Below, in pieces: positions 38,401-48,920 of a DNA stretch of 64,000 nucleotides (position 1 is the stretch's first letter; every line of letters starts with the position of its first letter). The position numbers were made by a program, and so were the translations under genes. Source of the DNA: Myrmaecium sp. VS I D KN 1 (lineage: Eukaryota; Ascomycota; Dothideomycetes; Valsariales; Valsariaceae). The stretch lies in the NCBI GenBank assembly GCA_019775845.1, contig JADQAV010000023.1, positions 1-64,000 on the forward strand. Reading direction: 5' to 3'. Under the pieces are notes generated by a model. That model was given only the letters and a program-made list of their open reading frames with translations. It made no database searches and was not told the DNA's origin.

Positions 38401-39426
38401 GCGGGCGGCTGGACGCCGTTGCCTGGTCTCAACGGTGGGGAATGGGGCCCGATAGGCTCACAGGGGACGTGGACGAACAATTCAAGCCCGACGCTTGGAG
38501 AAGGTAGTTTGGCCAGCGCTGGGGGCCAGGGCCAGAGCCCGGTGTTGGAGAAGGTGCAGGAGGACCCGGAGGGTGAGGTGACGCCCACGGAGGAGAGGGC
38601 AGCAGCGGACGAGGAGGATAAGGAGAACACGCCGCCGCAGCAGGTCCAAGAGACGACGAAGGAAGACAAGCCTGTGGGGGAAGAGAAGCAGCAGCAGCAG
38701 CGCGAGTCCAAAACCTTCAGCACGCCCACGAAACCCAAGCGGCACTCGCGCACCGGAAGCGTCATCGCATTCGGCACCGTCAACGCAACAGGCAAGGACG
38801 GCTCGCCCGGCAGCCTTTACGACACCGACGGCTTCCTCAAGGCAACCCCGCGCAAGGAGCGCGAGAGCATCCTCAGCCAAACCCTGCTCCAGGATTCTCC
38901 CGGCTCCCTCTACGACCCGGACGGCTTCCTCCGCTGCACGCCCGCTAACAGCAGCACCAGCCAGAACCAGCAGCCCGTAGTGCGCCGTTATTCGCTTCGC
39001 GAAAGCGTCAGCCTCTCGCAAGCTCAACTCGCCCAGCAATTCGAACAACAACAGCAACAGCAACAACAAAACACCCCAGCCGCTCGCCACAGCCTCTACG
39101 ACGCCCAAGGCTTCTACGCGACTCCGAGCCAACAGCAACCAACGAACACCAAAACGGCCCTTCAGACCCCGGGAAGCACGAGAAGTCTGGGCTTGTATGA
39201 TAGCCAGGGGTTCCTGAAGGGTGTGCTTGAGGAGGATGAAGATGATGAAGGAGAGCAAGAAGAGGATGCGAGCCCCTTGGTCCGCCGACATGCGGGACGC
39301 CTGCCGGGGGTCCTGGGCGTGATTCGCGAGGTGGAGAGTAGTCCGGTTGTTGGGGTGGGGAGGAGTCCGGTGGCGTCGCCGTCGCCTTCACCGTCGCCGG
39401 TGAGGGGGAGGGGGGTGGTTGTGTGA
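35452..39426 (+). CDS. Orphan single-pass membrane protein with four C-terminal SLYD-x-x-GF motifs
   Basis: I do not recognise this 1324-residue protein. It has one hydrophobic segment at about residues 10-36 (ALAAILSSVGTVLSCALVGI), then a basic stretch (RAHRTHKRLLKDLEER). This predicts an N-out or signal-anchor single-pass protein with a long cytosolic tail. Nearly all the rest is Ser/Pro/Thr/Arg-rich and disordered, with many RRxS/RxxS sites typical of kinase targets and conserved-looking short blocks such as GRTVAALRRMNSDSNPDHRA and AGRRYLRMGREATDP. Near the C-terminus the motif SLYD-x-x-GFL occurs at residues 1121, 1152, 1214 and (as GLYD) 1247. A Gln-rich run sits between the second and third motifs. 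It is one uninterrupted exon. The coding call is firm from the length of the frame and sense composition; the function is unknown. Confidence 0.88.
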   Translation: MAEASGLSTTALAAILSSVGTVLSCALVGILCLLIRAHRTHKRLLKDLEERGIVVDKQRQRIRNDEPKSRPRSVLQRRLLLPYSNQTAWDTLTSQETVRPHISDPILPALPETREDRSHPPKGLWPFGRRPSQSQGTQEPVNVRLSVIAESPRQAKSSAEPVELSTDHEHTRNTSLSHHSHTSSKNEHRPSQDGRSTIELDASMTPEPLFSSSVFRANTTSNTVTPRKRAVPNRANSLAAIPVHSMTGESDMDDDARRRHTRSISLCGPPGHAPEVPVPPLPLRIAKLTERPRSKSAVERSPSRYSISSLESAGSSILTGGNGLMRTRSNKVQFKATGNSSRTVRPRAESDTAMYKARGRSQNSARSNAAVLSLETTPTSKSSPAGSMKLASTGKSRNSGGNPMSAESNRQRRMKSLTPSPATTIGTPKTRRSTVTAFGSPNERKKLSPLRDVSGNERIPVRQDSQTSLVSSTRSSMGNPFQWDPSPLKSSKPSALKGSPTSKGHRRQNCVRLSLAPTVLGPPSRSTSPSHSVMDDIQEEGTDGQPQVKVQRRSGMGFSSTRALPRPPSTSIFAPEVKFNAAGYRSSLTPSSPASSMADYFVSKNNYSPTIGSYYASSLISQRNSARLSGSSAFSIPSFPSPAHTTPQTTQQLQPSDAPTLYISRPSVDMDAEDYTGLASSPGSMTSVHTTEAPKDTTTVTQPTDSKDEYDPTRPGLVFSSANSSPRSSKKRPAPIDSTLSPPSSPKVGATENTGPDFVPLSRSPSPPASIATSITYAASHSSAAFPSTIDPSLLTSTAGASSPTFSTTTTILPTPTFAPATMATSAGNPNPFLTAPTLHPSPNQKPQIDIELPIPGLGAGMRNDMPQLVPAGPRAEPPRPLGRTVAALRRMNSDSNPDHRAGRRYLRMGREATDPNLTQDIDDSGMIDLDAATVDESALGNFYAGTSILGLDSLDDNPIDTSLAAPAWKTWGWSPSLASMSEAGGWTPLPGLNGGEWGPIGSQGTWTNNSSPTLGEGSLASAGGQGQSPVLEKVQEDPEGEVTPTEERAAADEEDKENTPPQQVQETTKEDKPVGEEKQQQQRESKTFSTPTKPKRHSRTGSVIAFGTVNATGKDGSPGSLYDTDGFLKATPRKERESILSQTLLQDSPGSLYDPDGFLRCTPANSSTSQNQQPVVRRYSLRESVSLSQAQLAQQFEQQQQQQQQNTPAARHSLYDAQGFYATPSQQQPTNTKTALQTPGSTRSLGLYDSQGFLKGVLEEDEDDEGEQEEDASPLVRRHAGRLPGVLGVIREVESSPVVGVGRSPVASPSPSPSPVRGRGVVV

Positions 39427-39447
39427 GTAGAGGAGCTGGGGCTTTGA

Positions 39448-39474
39448 TTTTTTTTTTTTTTTTTTTTTTTTTTT
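39448..39474 (+). repeat. Homopolymer T27 after the 1324-residue orphan
   Basis: Twenty-seven T residues start 22 bases after the stop codon, with further T9 and T13 runs up to about 39522. This lies in the presumed 3' UTR. Confidence 0.85.
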
Positions 39475-41153
39475 GCGTTGTCTTTTGCTTCGTTTTTCTT
39501 TTTTTTTGGTTTTTTTTTTTTTCGGGATGATCATGATTGATGCTCATGTTGGGAATATGGTTTATGGCTTATAATGTCTCTGTCTCTGGTTTTGTTTTCC
39601 CTCTTCTTTTTCATGATGGATTTTCAAGGTCTTGGTTGTCCTTGTTCTTTTCTCTCTTGCTTACTCTTTCTTTCTTAACTGTAATACCCCTCTTCCTTCT
39701 TCTCCTCACCCTTCTTTCTATTATTCACCGCTTTGGCGTTTTTTTATCCTTGCGATGCTTTTCCTTCCCTGACTGCTTTGGTTCCGTATTGTATCGCGTT
39801 GCCGTATACGTTCCAGCGTTTCTCGTTTTCTGTATGGGGAGAAGGGAGGAAAAAACGGTTATGCCCTAAGGTAACGGGAGATGGGGTTTCGTGGGATCTT
39901 CGGACGCGGTTTTTCGGCTTTCGGTTTTCTTGTGGTTTTTCTTTCATGAAGGGAAGGAACACGATCCATACGAAGAAGAGAAAGGAAAGTAAAAAACAGA
40001 AAACGACAATGAGTGATGGATGAGGATGTTTCTATGGGTACTACTTCACTTCTAAATGATGGAAGACGATCATCGGAAATGGCATGATATATGAAACACC
40101 ATTCGTTTTACTCTTACTCCTCTTACTCTGATTATGCTGCTCATCCTCCTCCGTCCCGCTCCTTCTTTACCCCCTCGGAGAATCGTGTTGCGATCCCGTG
40201 CTCTCCGACTTCTCCCGTCATCCCGCCACGCCGGCAGGCATATTGTGCGGCCTCGGGAATTCCCATCGGCTAGGCCATCGCCACGCCGAAAAGAGAACAA
40301 AAGAAAGAGAGCGGATGGCCCTCATACTACTTACCTCGCCAACGATGTTCCTTCCCCCATCCTCCCCTTTTGGAAGTGAGATCACGCTTTCAGACTCGGC
40401 TCGTAGTCATCCGATTCGGCCCAGCCCGACTCGACCAGAGTATAGGACGTGTAACACCATTTTACCCTACTCTTGACGGCTAAGCTTCCCGCAGTCCGCT
40501 ACCCCCTTTCCGAAGCCTTCTCGGTCTTCACATCTTATGGGACCATCGGAGCTTAGAAAAGCGTGGTGCTGCCCTCAAAGCAAGAGGGGCGATATGGATG
40601 AGCTTCCTCTAGGGGGTTTTTTGGGTTCAACCTGCCGCGGTGGTTGAGTGGTGATTGTGTATCTTGTTGTATCTTTGGGGCAAAAGTGAGGGAGAGACGA
40701 TGGGCCAAATACCACGGAGAAGCGGGGCAAGAAGTTAGTGGACAGCATCTGGGATGGGACGCGGAAGGGGAATCACATTAACACATACATTATCATGACG
40801 GGCGGAGAAAAGAGAAAGAAGCGGGCGGATCAAAACCCGAAAGATGAAGAATAAAAAAGGCAGAATAGGAAGAGGTTCAGATATCACGAACCACCCGTTT
40901 ATTTCCTAAAAATAGAAAGCCCTTACTTACTTATTTAAACAGATAACCTGGGCCTAAGGGCAATGGAACAGCAACAACACGAAAAATGAAGAAATAAGGA
41001 AGACGGAAAGAAAGAATAGAACAAAAAAGGTAGACCGTCCCATCGGACGCCCCGAGAGTAGCGGTAGCTTGCGAAGGTGCACAGCACATAGCACACACAC
41101 ATACCCCTTGCAGCGCAGCGCAGTAGTGCAACGCAGGGGGACGCCTTTATTTT

Positions 41154-41235
41154 TCAGCCCTTCAGCCCTGCCCATCAGCCCTACGCATAGCGCATAGCGC
41201 ACACACAACGCACGTCCGTCCGCACGCACGCACAT
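41154..41235. repeat. Cluster of short direct repeats (CAGCCCT, CGCATAG, CGCA)
   Basis: TCAGCCCT occurs three times, GCGCATAG-type units twice, and then GCACG/CGCACA units follow. It is simple-sequence-like DNA inside the gene-poor region. Confidence 0.6.
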
Positions 41236-44200
41236 AAAAGTCTCGGAGTACCCGCCGTTGGCCGACCCTAGGGAGGAGGGGTGGTCTATTTTGGTATTTT
41301 CTTTTTCTCTCCTTGGGGGGTGAATAGCCGCGCATAATATAGGTATGTAAGTGGAGTGCTGGTGCTGTGGCAGATCTTTACCTTAGTGTTGCTGGAGGAA
41401 AGGCTCGTGTATGTAATCCTTTACGTGGAGGGTGAGACTGCGTACGTGTACTGTATGTACAGATGCATGTTTTTTGTCTTTGTGTCTTTGATCGAAGGAG
41501 GAGGTGCTGGCGGGTACCTGAAGGGTACTGTACCTTAGCGATAGACAGATACAACATCTGTCTGATAATCGCTGCACAGCGACCTGAGCTACATGATTGT
41601 TTCCCTTTCCCTTTCAGACATCTCGCAGCCAAACCAGGGCTTCTCCCCTGTCGGCGGATGAGCTGTCGCTGTCGCCATCGTCGTCGGCGCCGTCGTCACT
41701 ACTACCCTCCGAAGGACGTTTCAGATACCGAGGCACAAGGACACAGAAAAAAACCATGCACCAAAGCGTGACACGCTATTTTTAGTAGGGATATGATGTC
41801 ATCCGCTCAGGAACAACATCCGTGTTCCTTTTTGTCTCTTTGCAAGAATAGTAGATGTGGGGACGGGCAGAGACAAGCAAGGACGGCCTGGAACATGAGT
41901 GACAGACTATCTGCGGATACTCTCCGGTCTTGTGTCGGGGGGGCAAGGCGAAAGGGCTCGAAGTTCAAGGCTTCTAGAAGATCGGTGGAAGGAAAGATGA
42001 GGGAACATGAGGCGAAAAGGGTACTAGAAGGATGAAGAGATTCCTTCCCTCCTCTCTTCGCCGTTGTGGCGAAAAGCCGTGAGACTAGCTGCTCGCAGGC
42101 CATCATCGCATTTTCTCTGTGGGGGAACGACGATCTCGCTCGTGAAGGAAAACGGGGCATCTTGACACGAGCGGTTGGTGCGGGTCGCCGTGCCTCGCCT
42201 TGGCACATGCATTTTGTGAGCCTCAGGTTTTTTTTTCTGCGGCTGGTGAAGTGTGGCGAAGGTGGATTGTGAGTGACACTTTTCCATTTTCTATCCCATC
42301 CCCGTTCGGCAGGTTCGGCAAGGAAGGGGAAGCCACCCGGGGACCTTTGAACAACGGCGGGGGGAAGCGGAAAATTTGCTAAGGCCGAGTTCGCTCGAAG
42401 CCGACGGGGGACCGAACAAGATTCCATCACCTCCCGCCGCTTCTCCGTCTCCCGCTCCCCTTCAGGTCGTCATTCATTATCAAGACGAGTGACGAAAATA
42501 TGCGATCGGTGGTTCTCTGATGTCAGTGGACGGCATGGCATCGCATCGGGACGGGAGGAGTGTTTCAGAAATTCGGGGGCGGTCCCGACACACTTCAGGC
42601 GCAAATCAGCGCGGTTTGGTTCCTGGACGCGCGCGCGCGGGAGATGGGCACTGTCAAACCTGTCCCTTCGACGCTTAGCGCTTTTTTACACAACCTGGCG
42701 AACCCTTGTTTGTCACGAGGGACCCAGGCATCGTCGTCAGTGATCGCGGCTTCTTCCATCTGCTGGAAGCGTTCGGATCTCGAACGAGGGGGGGCGCACT
42801 TTCAGATTCCACGATCCCCCATCATTATTTGGCGGAACGGACAGAGATGGAAGGAAGGGATCTCGCTCGGAGATGGCCGGGAAAGTCGATGGGTACCTAC
42901 TTTGCGAGATCTCGCATGCAGAAATTCCCATGGGCTCTAAAGTCTTCCATGTGTGTGTGTGAATATGTGGGATGGAAGAAGCAGCTGGCTGCAGGCAGAA
43001 AGCGCACCATGCCCCGGCGGGCATGGACGCCATAGCTGGGGTACTAGTTGAAGAAGATAACGAAGCGCCCAGGGAAGATCCGACACCGCCATCAGAGATC
43101 TAGCAGGGAATCGTGAATTTTGTTGATGGGCGGACGAACCGCTCGGAACCCATCCGACCCTTCCCACGCTTTCGAACCGCGGGGTTTTCTTTTTCTCTTG
43201 CGCCGCGACCGTTGAGCGACTCGATCCTCGCGCGCAGCGGACTGCGGTGGCAAAGGGCAAGGGCGCGAGCGTGAAAGGAGACGGCCGAAAAGAGTTGGTG
43301 AGGCCTGGAAGAAGGTATGAGGCCGAGCAGCGAGGGCGAAAGGAGACCAAGTGTTGACGTTCGCGGGAAGGGAGATGGCCTGATCGATCTGGTTTTGAGG
43401 TGGGGAAGAGGTCCTTAGTCCCTTGGTTCAAGAGAGGGTTTCGCTGCTAGGCCGGTTTGGCACGTTGCCTTTCGCCGTCAATCGCACCCAACCTGCCCTA
43501 GCGGCCGACGGCGCGAAGGACGGTGCTCTCTCCCTCCCGCTCTTCTTGCTGCCTGCTGCTTTTTGCTTGGGAGCATGCCATCTATCTCCTCGAGCCCGTC
43601 GGCCGCGAGCTGATAACATGGCGAGCGCTCGGACGACGAGCCTGGTGCGAGGAGAAGTCCTGGGAAACCAGGGGGGGCCATCGGGGTTTGTGAGGAGCAT
43701 CGGGGGACCGAGGGGATTAGCGCATCCGGCACATCTCCATTACATACTATGTAAGTACATCTCGCAGTATCGACAGGTTGTGCGCGTGGTTTCTCGTCAG
43801 TCGAACCAAGCTACCGACCGACCTGCTAGTAGTTACGGGGGTGCGGGTGGTGCGGGCACGGGTGCAAAAGAACGGTATTGTAAGATATACGATACAACCG
43901 TGGATCTGACGCGTGTCAGCGGACGACAGGACCGAGGAGCGGGATCATCGTTGAGATGGATGGATGCCACTCTTCGCATCACATCCCAAAACGTCAGCGT
44001 CGAACGGATCCTCTCTCTTCCCCCTCGTAGGGCTCAGGAACACGGCAGTTTGGCTCTGTCCCCCGTTCACTACCTACTTGCACGCCCGGTTCGGGTAATC
44101 GTGTTCGCTTTCGGAACGCGGGACAAAACCCCCTCCACCCCCCTCCCCCCCCCCTTTTGTCGTCATTTCTGTGGATCCTGGTGTGGCTGAGAAAGCGCCC

Positions 44201-44366
44201 GTCGGCCGGATGGGGTGGAGGGGGTGGAGGGGGGAGGGTTGCCTTCGCCCTGCCCGCTCTAAAGCCGCCTATTCGCTGCCGTCGAGCAAGCCACCGTTGA
44301 AACGTTACATACATACGTGACCGACGATGGACGATACCGTGCTGCACGGTGGTCACTTGTACATGC

Positions 44367-44389
44367 AGTATGTATGTACAGTACATACT
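44367..44389. repeat. Perfect 8-bp inverted repeat AGTATGTA / TACATACT
   Basis: The arms are at 44367-44374 and 44382-44389 with a 7-base loop (TGTACAG). The loop itself carries the self-complementary TGTACA. Confidence 0.7.
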
Positions 44390-45589
44390 ACCTACTCATC
44401 CGTACATGCCGTGCTTTCAGCATTACAGCTATACCGCCTCATCATTCATCAAGCGGATGTGAACGGAGAGCGACGGAAATTGAAGCGAGACTTCCGGACA
44501 TCCTTCATGATGAAGGGCGTGCCCATAGCACCCAGCAATTTGCGGTGCTGAAACGCAAGGCTTCCGGACGTTATCAGCTCTCGTCATCACATCACGCTTC
44601 ACTGATCCAATCGGATCCGTCGCAGATGCCCACGACGGCGGCGACGACGACGACTAAGCAGTGCGAACGTAGTATGTAACCGTAATGTAATTATCATCAT
44701 GCACGTTTTCGCACTCGTACCCGTAAGCGAGATTTCCAGCCTCCCGCGGCATCCTTGCAGCTTCTTGCACTGTGCAGGTCCCCGGTTAGCAGGCTTTTTT
44801 TTATGCAAGCGCTGCCATCACCGTGGGCGGTCATAGCTCCTCCTCTCCGTGTGCGGATGGTAGGTCGCAGTTAGCCGTCGTAGCGCGCGTGGTGGGTTGG
44901 ATGCAGCGACGGGCGCGAGGAGGGGAAGAGAGTGTGAGTGTGAGTGTGTGTACCAGAGGAAAATCCCCGCTGAAAGGTGCCTTGTTCCTCGCTCGCTGAG
45001 TCCCTTCATGGATCCCGCTCCCCACCGGTCCATTCTTCCATCCGAGTTGCCGTGTGCCGTATAGGATGGATATACGCTGTGGTGCAGTAGTCACTGGTGC
45101 AAGTGGTGCAAGGCAGTTGATGTTTGTCGATTCCTATCGATATGCCGTCGGTGCCCATCCCTGCCTTCTTTTGAGGCCCTAGTAAGTAACGTGCGCTCCA
45201 TCCTCCGAGTCCCTCCCACCCAACAAGGCACCGCGCCGCAAACCGGCTGGCCGACCACGCTGTGCGGTGATGATGCTTGCGGTAGGGATATCAAGAGTTA
45301 CATTAAATCGTAGTTGAAGGTCAAGGCGGATCATAAACCGATGCCCGTTCCCGCTTCCTGTCCTGCCTGACCTGACCTGTTCTTCTCCTCTACCTACATA
45401 CACACGACCCAGCATCACTCATCCCTCACTCATCACTGGCATCCCTCGAGATCCTCGTCCAATCCATCTCTGCCACTTGCCTGCGCACGCTGATGCGACT
45501 CTGACCTGTACACTCCCGTTCAACCCCACATCGTCCCATTGTCCACCATCGACGGGCGGGCAGGCCACAGGCCCCAGTACCTACCTAGC

Positions 45590-45641
45590 CCACAATCCAC
45601 AGTCCACAATCCACAGAAAAGTCCACAGCGTCCACCGTCCA
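45590..45641. repeat. Direct repeats CCACAATCCACAGT (x2) and TCCAC units
   Basis: The unit CCACAATCCACAG occurs at 45590-45602 and again at 45604-45616. GTCCAC/TCCACC copies follow to about 45641. It lies about 600 bp upstream of the 46238 gene. Confidence 0.7.
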
Positions 45642-46237
45642 CCATCCAAGCACCGGCCGCCCCGCCCCGAGCACCCGAGCTTCTCTTTGTTTCCGTCAAG
45701 CGTGCCTGGCCTGCGAGGGGGACCCCCCAGCTGATCGATCACACCAAGTCTCGCGCCAGCCGGCCAACCATTCGTTAGCTGCGAGCACGCTTCCAGCATC
45801 GCTGCAGATTCCTCCACCAGCTCAGCTCGACGCGACCAGACAAAAAAACCTCCGTTCTCCGTTCCCATACATACACACCTTCCTGCGACCTCCTGCGACC
45901 TCCATTCCTTCTCCCTCTCCTCCCTCTCTCTCTCACTCTCCAAACCGATCTCACCTCCTCATTCCTCCCTCTTCTCTTCTCTTCTCCCTCCGGTGCTAAT
46001 CAACGCCTCCTGCACCTCGGCCGCCCTAAGATCGCACGCTGTACACTACACCTGCCACACCACTCTTCGCCCACCAACCAGCGCCGGCCTGCCGATTGCT
46101 CCCTCGCTTTTGCCCTTTGAGGAAGCGATTAGCCGCCGCTCTGGCAGTACCACAACCCGAGCTCTTTGTTTCCCTACCCACCGACCAACCCCCTCTCCCA
46201 CCCTCATCTGAGAGAATCTCTGTCTCTCGCCGCTACC

Positions 46238-47488
46238 ATGACCACCATGGTAGATAGTTACCGTACATCCCAATACGGTCAATTACCTCATCGCAAACCG
46301 CTGCCCGTCCAGCAGTTCCACCAGCCCGGCGCGGCTAGCACCCGCCGCATACCGACATCGCTCCTGGTCCCTGAACCAAGCCAGCAAACCTTCTCTCACA
46401 GCCGCACGCGAACCACTTCCTCCTCCACCTTCCCCGCCATCACCTCTCCGACAAACCCTCACTCCAACGCCTACACCACCACCACCGCCGCCGCCAACAT
46501 GTACGCCGCAGCACCGTCGCCGAACCCGTACCAGCCGAATTTCAACTATCATTCCCTCAACCGTCGCACGCTCTCCAACGCTACCACCTCCACCACCTCC
46601 ACCAACACATCAGGCAACTCCAACAGCGGTGCACTGCCCAGTCGCGCGCCGGGCAGCTCTGGCTCTCTGCGCCGTTCTTCCTCGTCCCGCTCGCAGCCCA
46701 ATGCCTGCTCCTACGTCGCTCTCATGCGCAAGCAGAAGGCGACCGTCTGGTGCGACCGCGCCCAGCACGAAGATCCTCGTCTACAAGCCGCGCAGCGAGC
46801 CGCGAAGCAGCGTGCCGCCATGGAGGTCGTGGGCGGGCCCGTCGCCTCCGGGAGCTCGAGGAGCAACACCGGCTCCTCCGGCGTGGCAGCGGGCGTGCGG
46901 AGCAAGATTCGCCACCACGGCGCTCCGAAGGCGAGCCTGTACGCTCCCGCCAACCTGGCTAGCGGCGGGGTGCCCATGCGGCTGAGCGCGAGCGAGGTCG
47001 ACGAGGGCGACAGCGAGGATGACAGCCTGAAGCGGGGTACCAGCAGTAGCGGGAACATGAACCACCACCGGAGCGGAAGTGGAAGGAGCTCGCTTGGCAG
47101 CGGCCGGAGAGCGTACACATTCGGCGGCGCGCCGCCGCAAGGTCGATACAGCACCAGCAGTACGCCGCCGAACGGGTCCGCGCACGGCAGCAGTCCTGGA
47201 GGCTTGCCGGAGGAGACGCCGGTTCCGGGCCAGTATGGCAAGGATTACTTCCACTCCAACACGATGAACACGACGAGCACGGGCTACAGCAACGGAAGCA
47301 TCAGTTCGGGCGAGCGGGAGAACATGTTTGGCAATCTGAGCAACATGCCGCAGCAACGACGGCTGAGTGACGACGAACACTCGAAGACGAGCGAGGAGCT
47401 GAAGCGGAGAGGCTCCGTGGACGATCGGACCATGACGATGAGCGGCAACGTCCGATTGTTTGTCGCCAACCCGGACCTCAGCGATTAA
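46238..47488 (+). CDS. Disordered orphan protein with one conserved-looking block
   Basis: I do not recognise this 416-residue single-exon protein. Most of it is Ser/Thr/Asn/Gly-rich and disordered. One block, residues 152-200, has a different, dense composition: QPNACSYVALMRKQKATVWC, then DRAQHEDPRLQAAQRAAKQR. It contains two Cys and an Ala/Arg-rich helix and looks like a folded or binding segment. The last residues (NVRLFVANPDLSD) are also non-repetitive. Several basophilic kinase-type sites (RRLSDDE, KRRGSVDD) precede the end. The ATG at 46238 is preferred because ACCATGACCACCATGG gives good start context; an in-frame ATG at 46166 would add 24 residues. The 5' leader is long and pyrimidine-rich. 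The coding call rests on length and clean sense composition. Confidence 0.85.
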   Translation: MTTMVDSYRTSQYGQLPHRKPLPVQQFHQPGAASTRRIPTSLLVPEPSQQTFSHSRTRTTSSSTFPAITSPTNPHSNAYTTTTAAANMYAAAPSPNPYQPNFNYHSLNRRTLSNATTSTTSTNTSGNSNSGALPSRAPGSSGSLRRSSSSRSQPNACSYVALMRKQKATVWCDRAQHEDPRLQAAQRAAKQRAAMEVVGGPVASGSSRSNTGSSGVAAGVRSKIRHHGAPKASLYAPANLASGGVPMRLSASEVDEGDSEDDSLKRGTSSSGNMNHHRSGSGRSSLGSGRRAYTFGGAPPQGRYSTSSTPPNGSAHGSSPGGLPEETPVPGQYGKDYFHSNTMNTTSTGYSNGSISSGERENMFGNLSNMPQQRRLSDDEHSKTSEELKRRGSVDDRTMTMSGNVRLFVANPDLSD

Positions 47489-48770
47489 TCAATACATACA
47501 TACCCTCACCTGCTTTTCTCTTTCTTTATCCTTCCGCATCCATCCTTTCATCCATCGATCCCTCGATTTATTACACTTGGGGGCGGGCCACGCAGCCATA
47601 GGAGGAGGCTTCTAATTTCTTCTTATTCTAACGGAGCATCATTATCATCATCCTTTGCTTTTCCTTTCTTTCCAAACGGCGCATATGCAATTCCGATTCC
47701 CTCGTTGGTCATTCCCGGGCAGATCTCCTTGCGTTTTCGTTCTTCTTTCACCTGGCGCTTTGCTTTTTTCCTTTTCAGATCTCATCATCATCAAGCAGTC
47801 AAGCATTTTCCGTGCATCATCATCATCATCATCGTCATCCTCGCGTTTCTCCTTGATCCATCCACTCGCTCACTCGCTTCCATATACCACTCTCGTTCGG
47901 AAAATTCCCCTTGCACTTGCACTTGCACTTGCGCATGGTTTTGTTTATTGCTCTTTTCCCTCTACAGGTCATTGTTCGACATCGGACGTTCGTTTCCTTA
48001 TTTCCATCCAGAAGACATGGGGGCTGAGAAAGTTTTTCTTTATTCTTTTTTTGCTATTGTTTTCACCGCGCGCGGATGGCGGAGGGGATACCACGTACGT
48101 ACGTAGGGATAGGGGGTTTTTGCTTATTACAGCTCGTTTCGCGGAAGTTGATACCGCTTCTTACCCTTTCTATTCTCAGTCTACCTGGGGAATGTGTTTC
48201 AATGCTTCCCTCTTACTATAGAACGGGAGGTTATTGCTTTTCTCTATCATATGTATCTTTCCGATCCACCTTGCTCACCTTGCTGGCATGAGGGAGGAGG
48301 GAGGAGGGGGCAATAAAATGGGGGGGGGGGGATGTAGTGCTTTGGCTTTTTGGAATTTTACTTTCTTCGCCTTCTTTTTCGTGCTACGCTCTTGCCTATC
48401 GTCTGCGCTATCTCGTTCTCCTGCAAGCACGCATCAAATCTTACCTTCTAATTCTTCATGCATTTTCTCTATGCGTTGTTTCGTTTGCTGCGAGGCGAGC
48501 GTCTGAAATGTACAGCGGAGCAGAGAGAGAGGGGAAGGAACAGGGGAGTACTGAGTACCATGCTACCACATACAACATTGCTACATTCTTCTTCTTCTTC
48601 TTCTTTTGCTGAAAGGTTTATGGTGGGTGAGAGAGGCTGAGGGCGGGGGATCAGTGTGCGGTTTGCTACTCCGTACCTTGATGGGTATACCGTATGATGG
48701 GAGGAGGAGGGGGTGGCGAGGAGGTTGGGAAGGCTGCTTGCTACCTAGGGAGGGGTAAGATGAGGCCGGG

Positions 48771-48800
48771 AGCGGGGTGAAGCGGGGTGAAGCGGGATGA
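48771..48800. repeat. 10-bp unit AGCGGGGTGA, three tandem copies
   Basis: Two exact copies and a third with one change (AGCGGGATGA) follow each other directly. Confidence 0.85.
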
Positions 48801-48899
48801 GAGATACCTTACTTACTCCTGCTGTACTGTAGTAGCCTTGTGTCTTATGTGGGGTAGGTATCGTACGGTATGCTGCAACTTGGTGTGTACATACAGGAC

Positions 48900-48920
48900 A
48901 TGTAGCTATGTAGCTATGTA
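48900..48920. repeat. 8-bp unit ATGTAGCT, two and a half tandem copies
   Basis: Two exact copies are followed by ATGTA, next to TACATAGGTAGGTA. Confidence 0.8.

Larger units (their letters stand above)
39427..46237. other. 6.8-kb gene-poor region
   Basis: No gene was recognised on either strand. Open frames up to 255 codons (43423-44190) read as low-information sequence with no domain. The start is the T-rich 3' UTR of the orphan gene (T27 at 39448-39474). The end, from about 45860, is pyrimidine-rich and probably the promoter and long leader of the gene at 46238. In between are short repeats, an inverted repeat and many TAGGTA/TACATA motifs. A non-coding RNA or a long control region cannot be excluded. 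Confidence 0.5.

Noticed and set aside
40625-40660. Segment resembling a tRNA T-arm or D-arm (GGTTCAACC, GGTTGAGTGG)
   Set aside because: The parts are in the wrong order and no cloverleaf with an acceptor stem can be drawn around them.
43423-44190. 255-codon open frame in the gene-poor region
   Set aside because: No motif, membrane segment or compositional sign of selection; several overlapping frames of similar quality exist on both strands.
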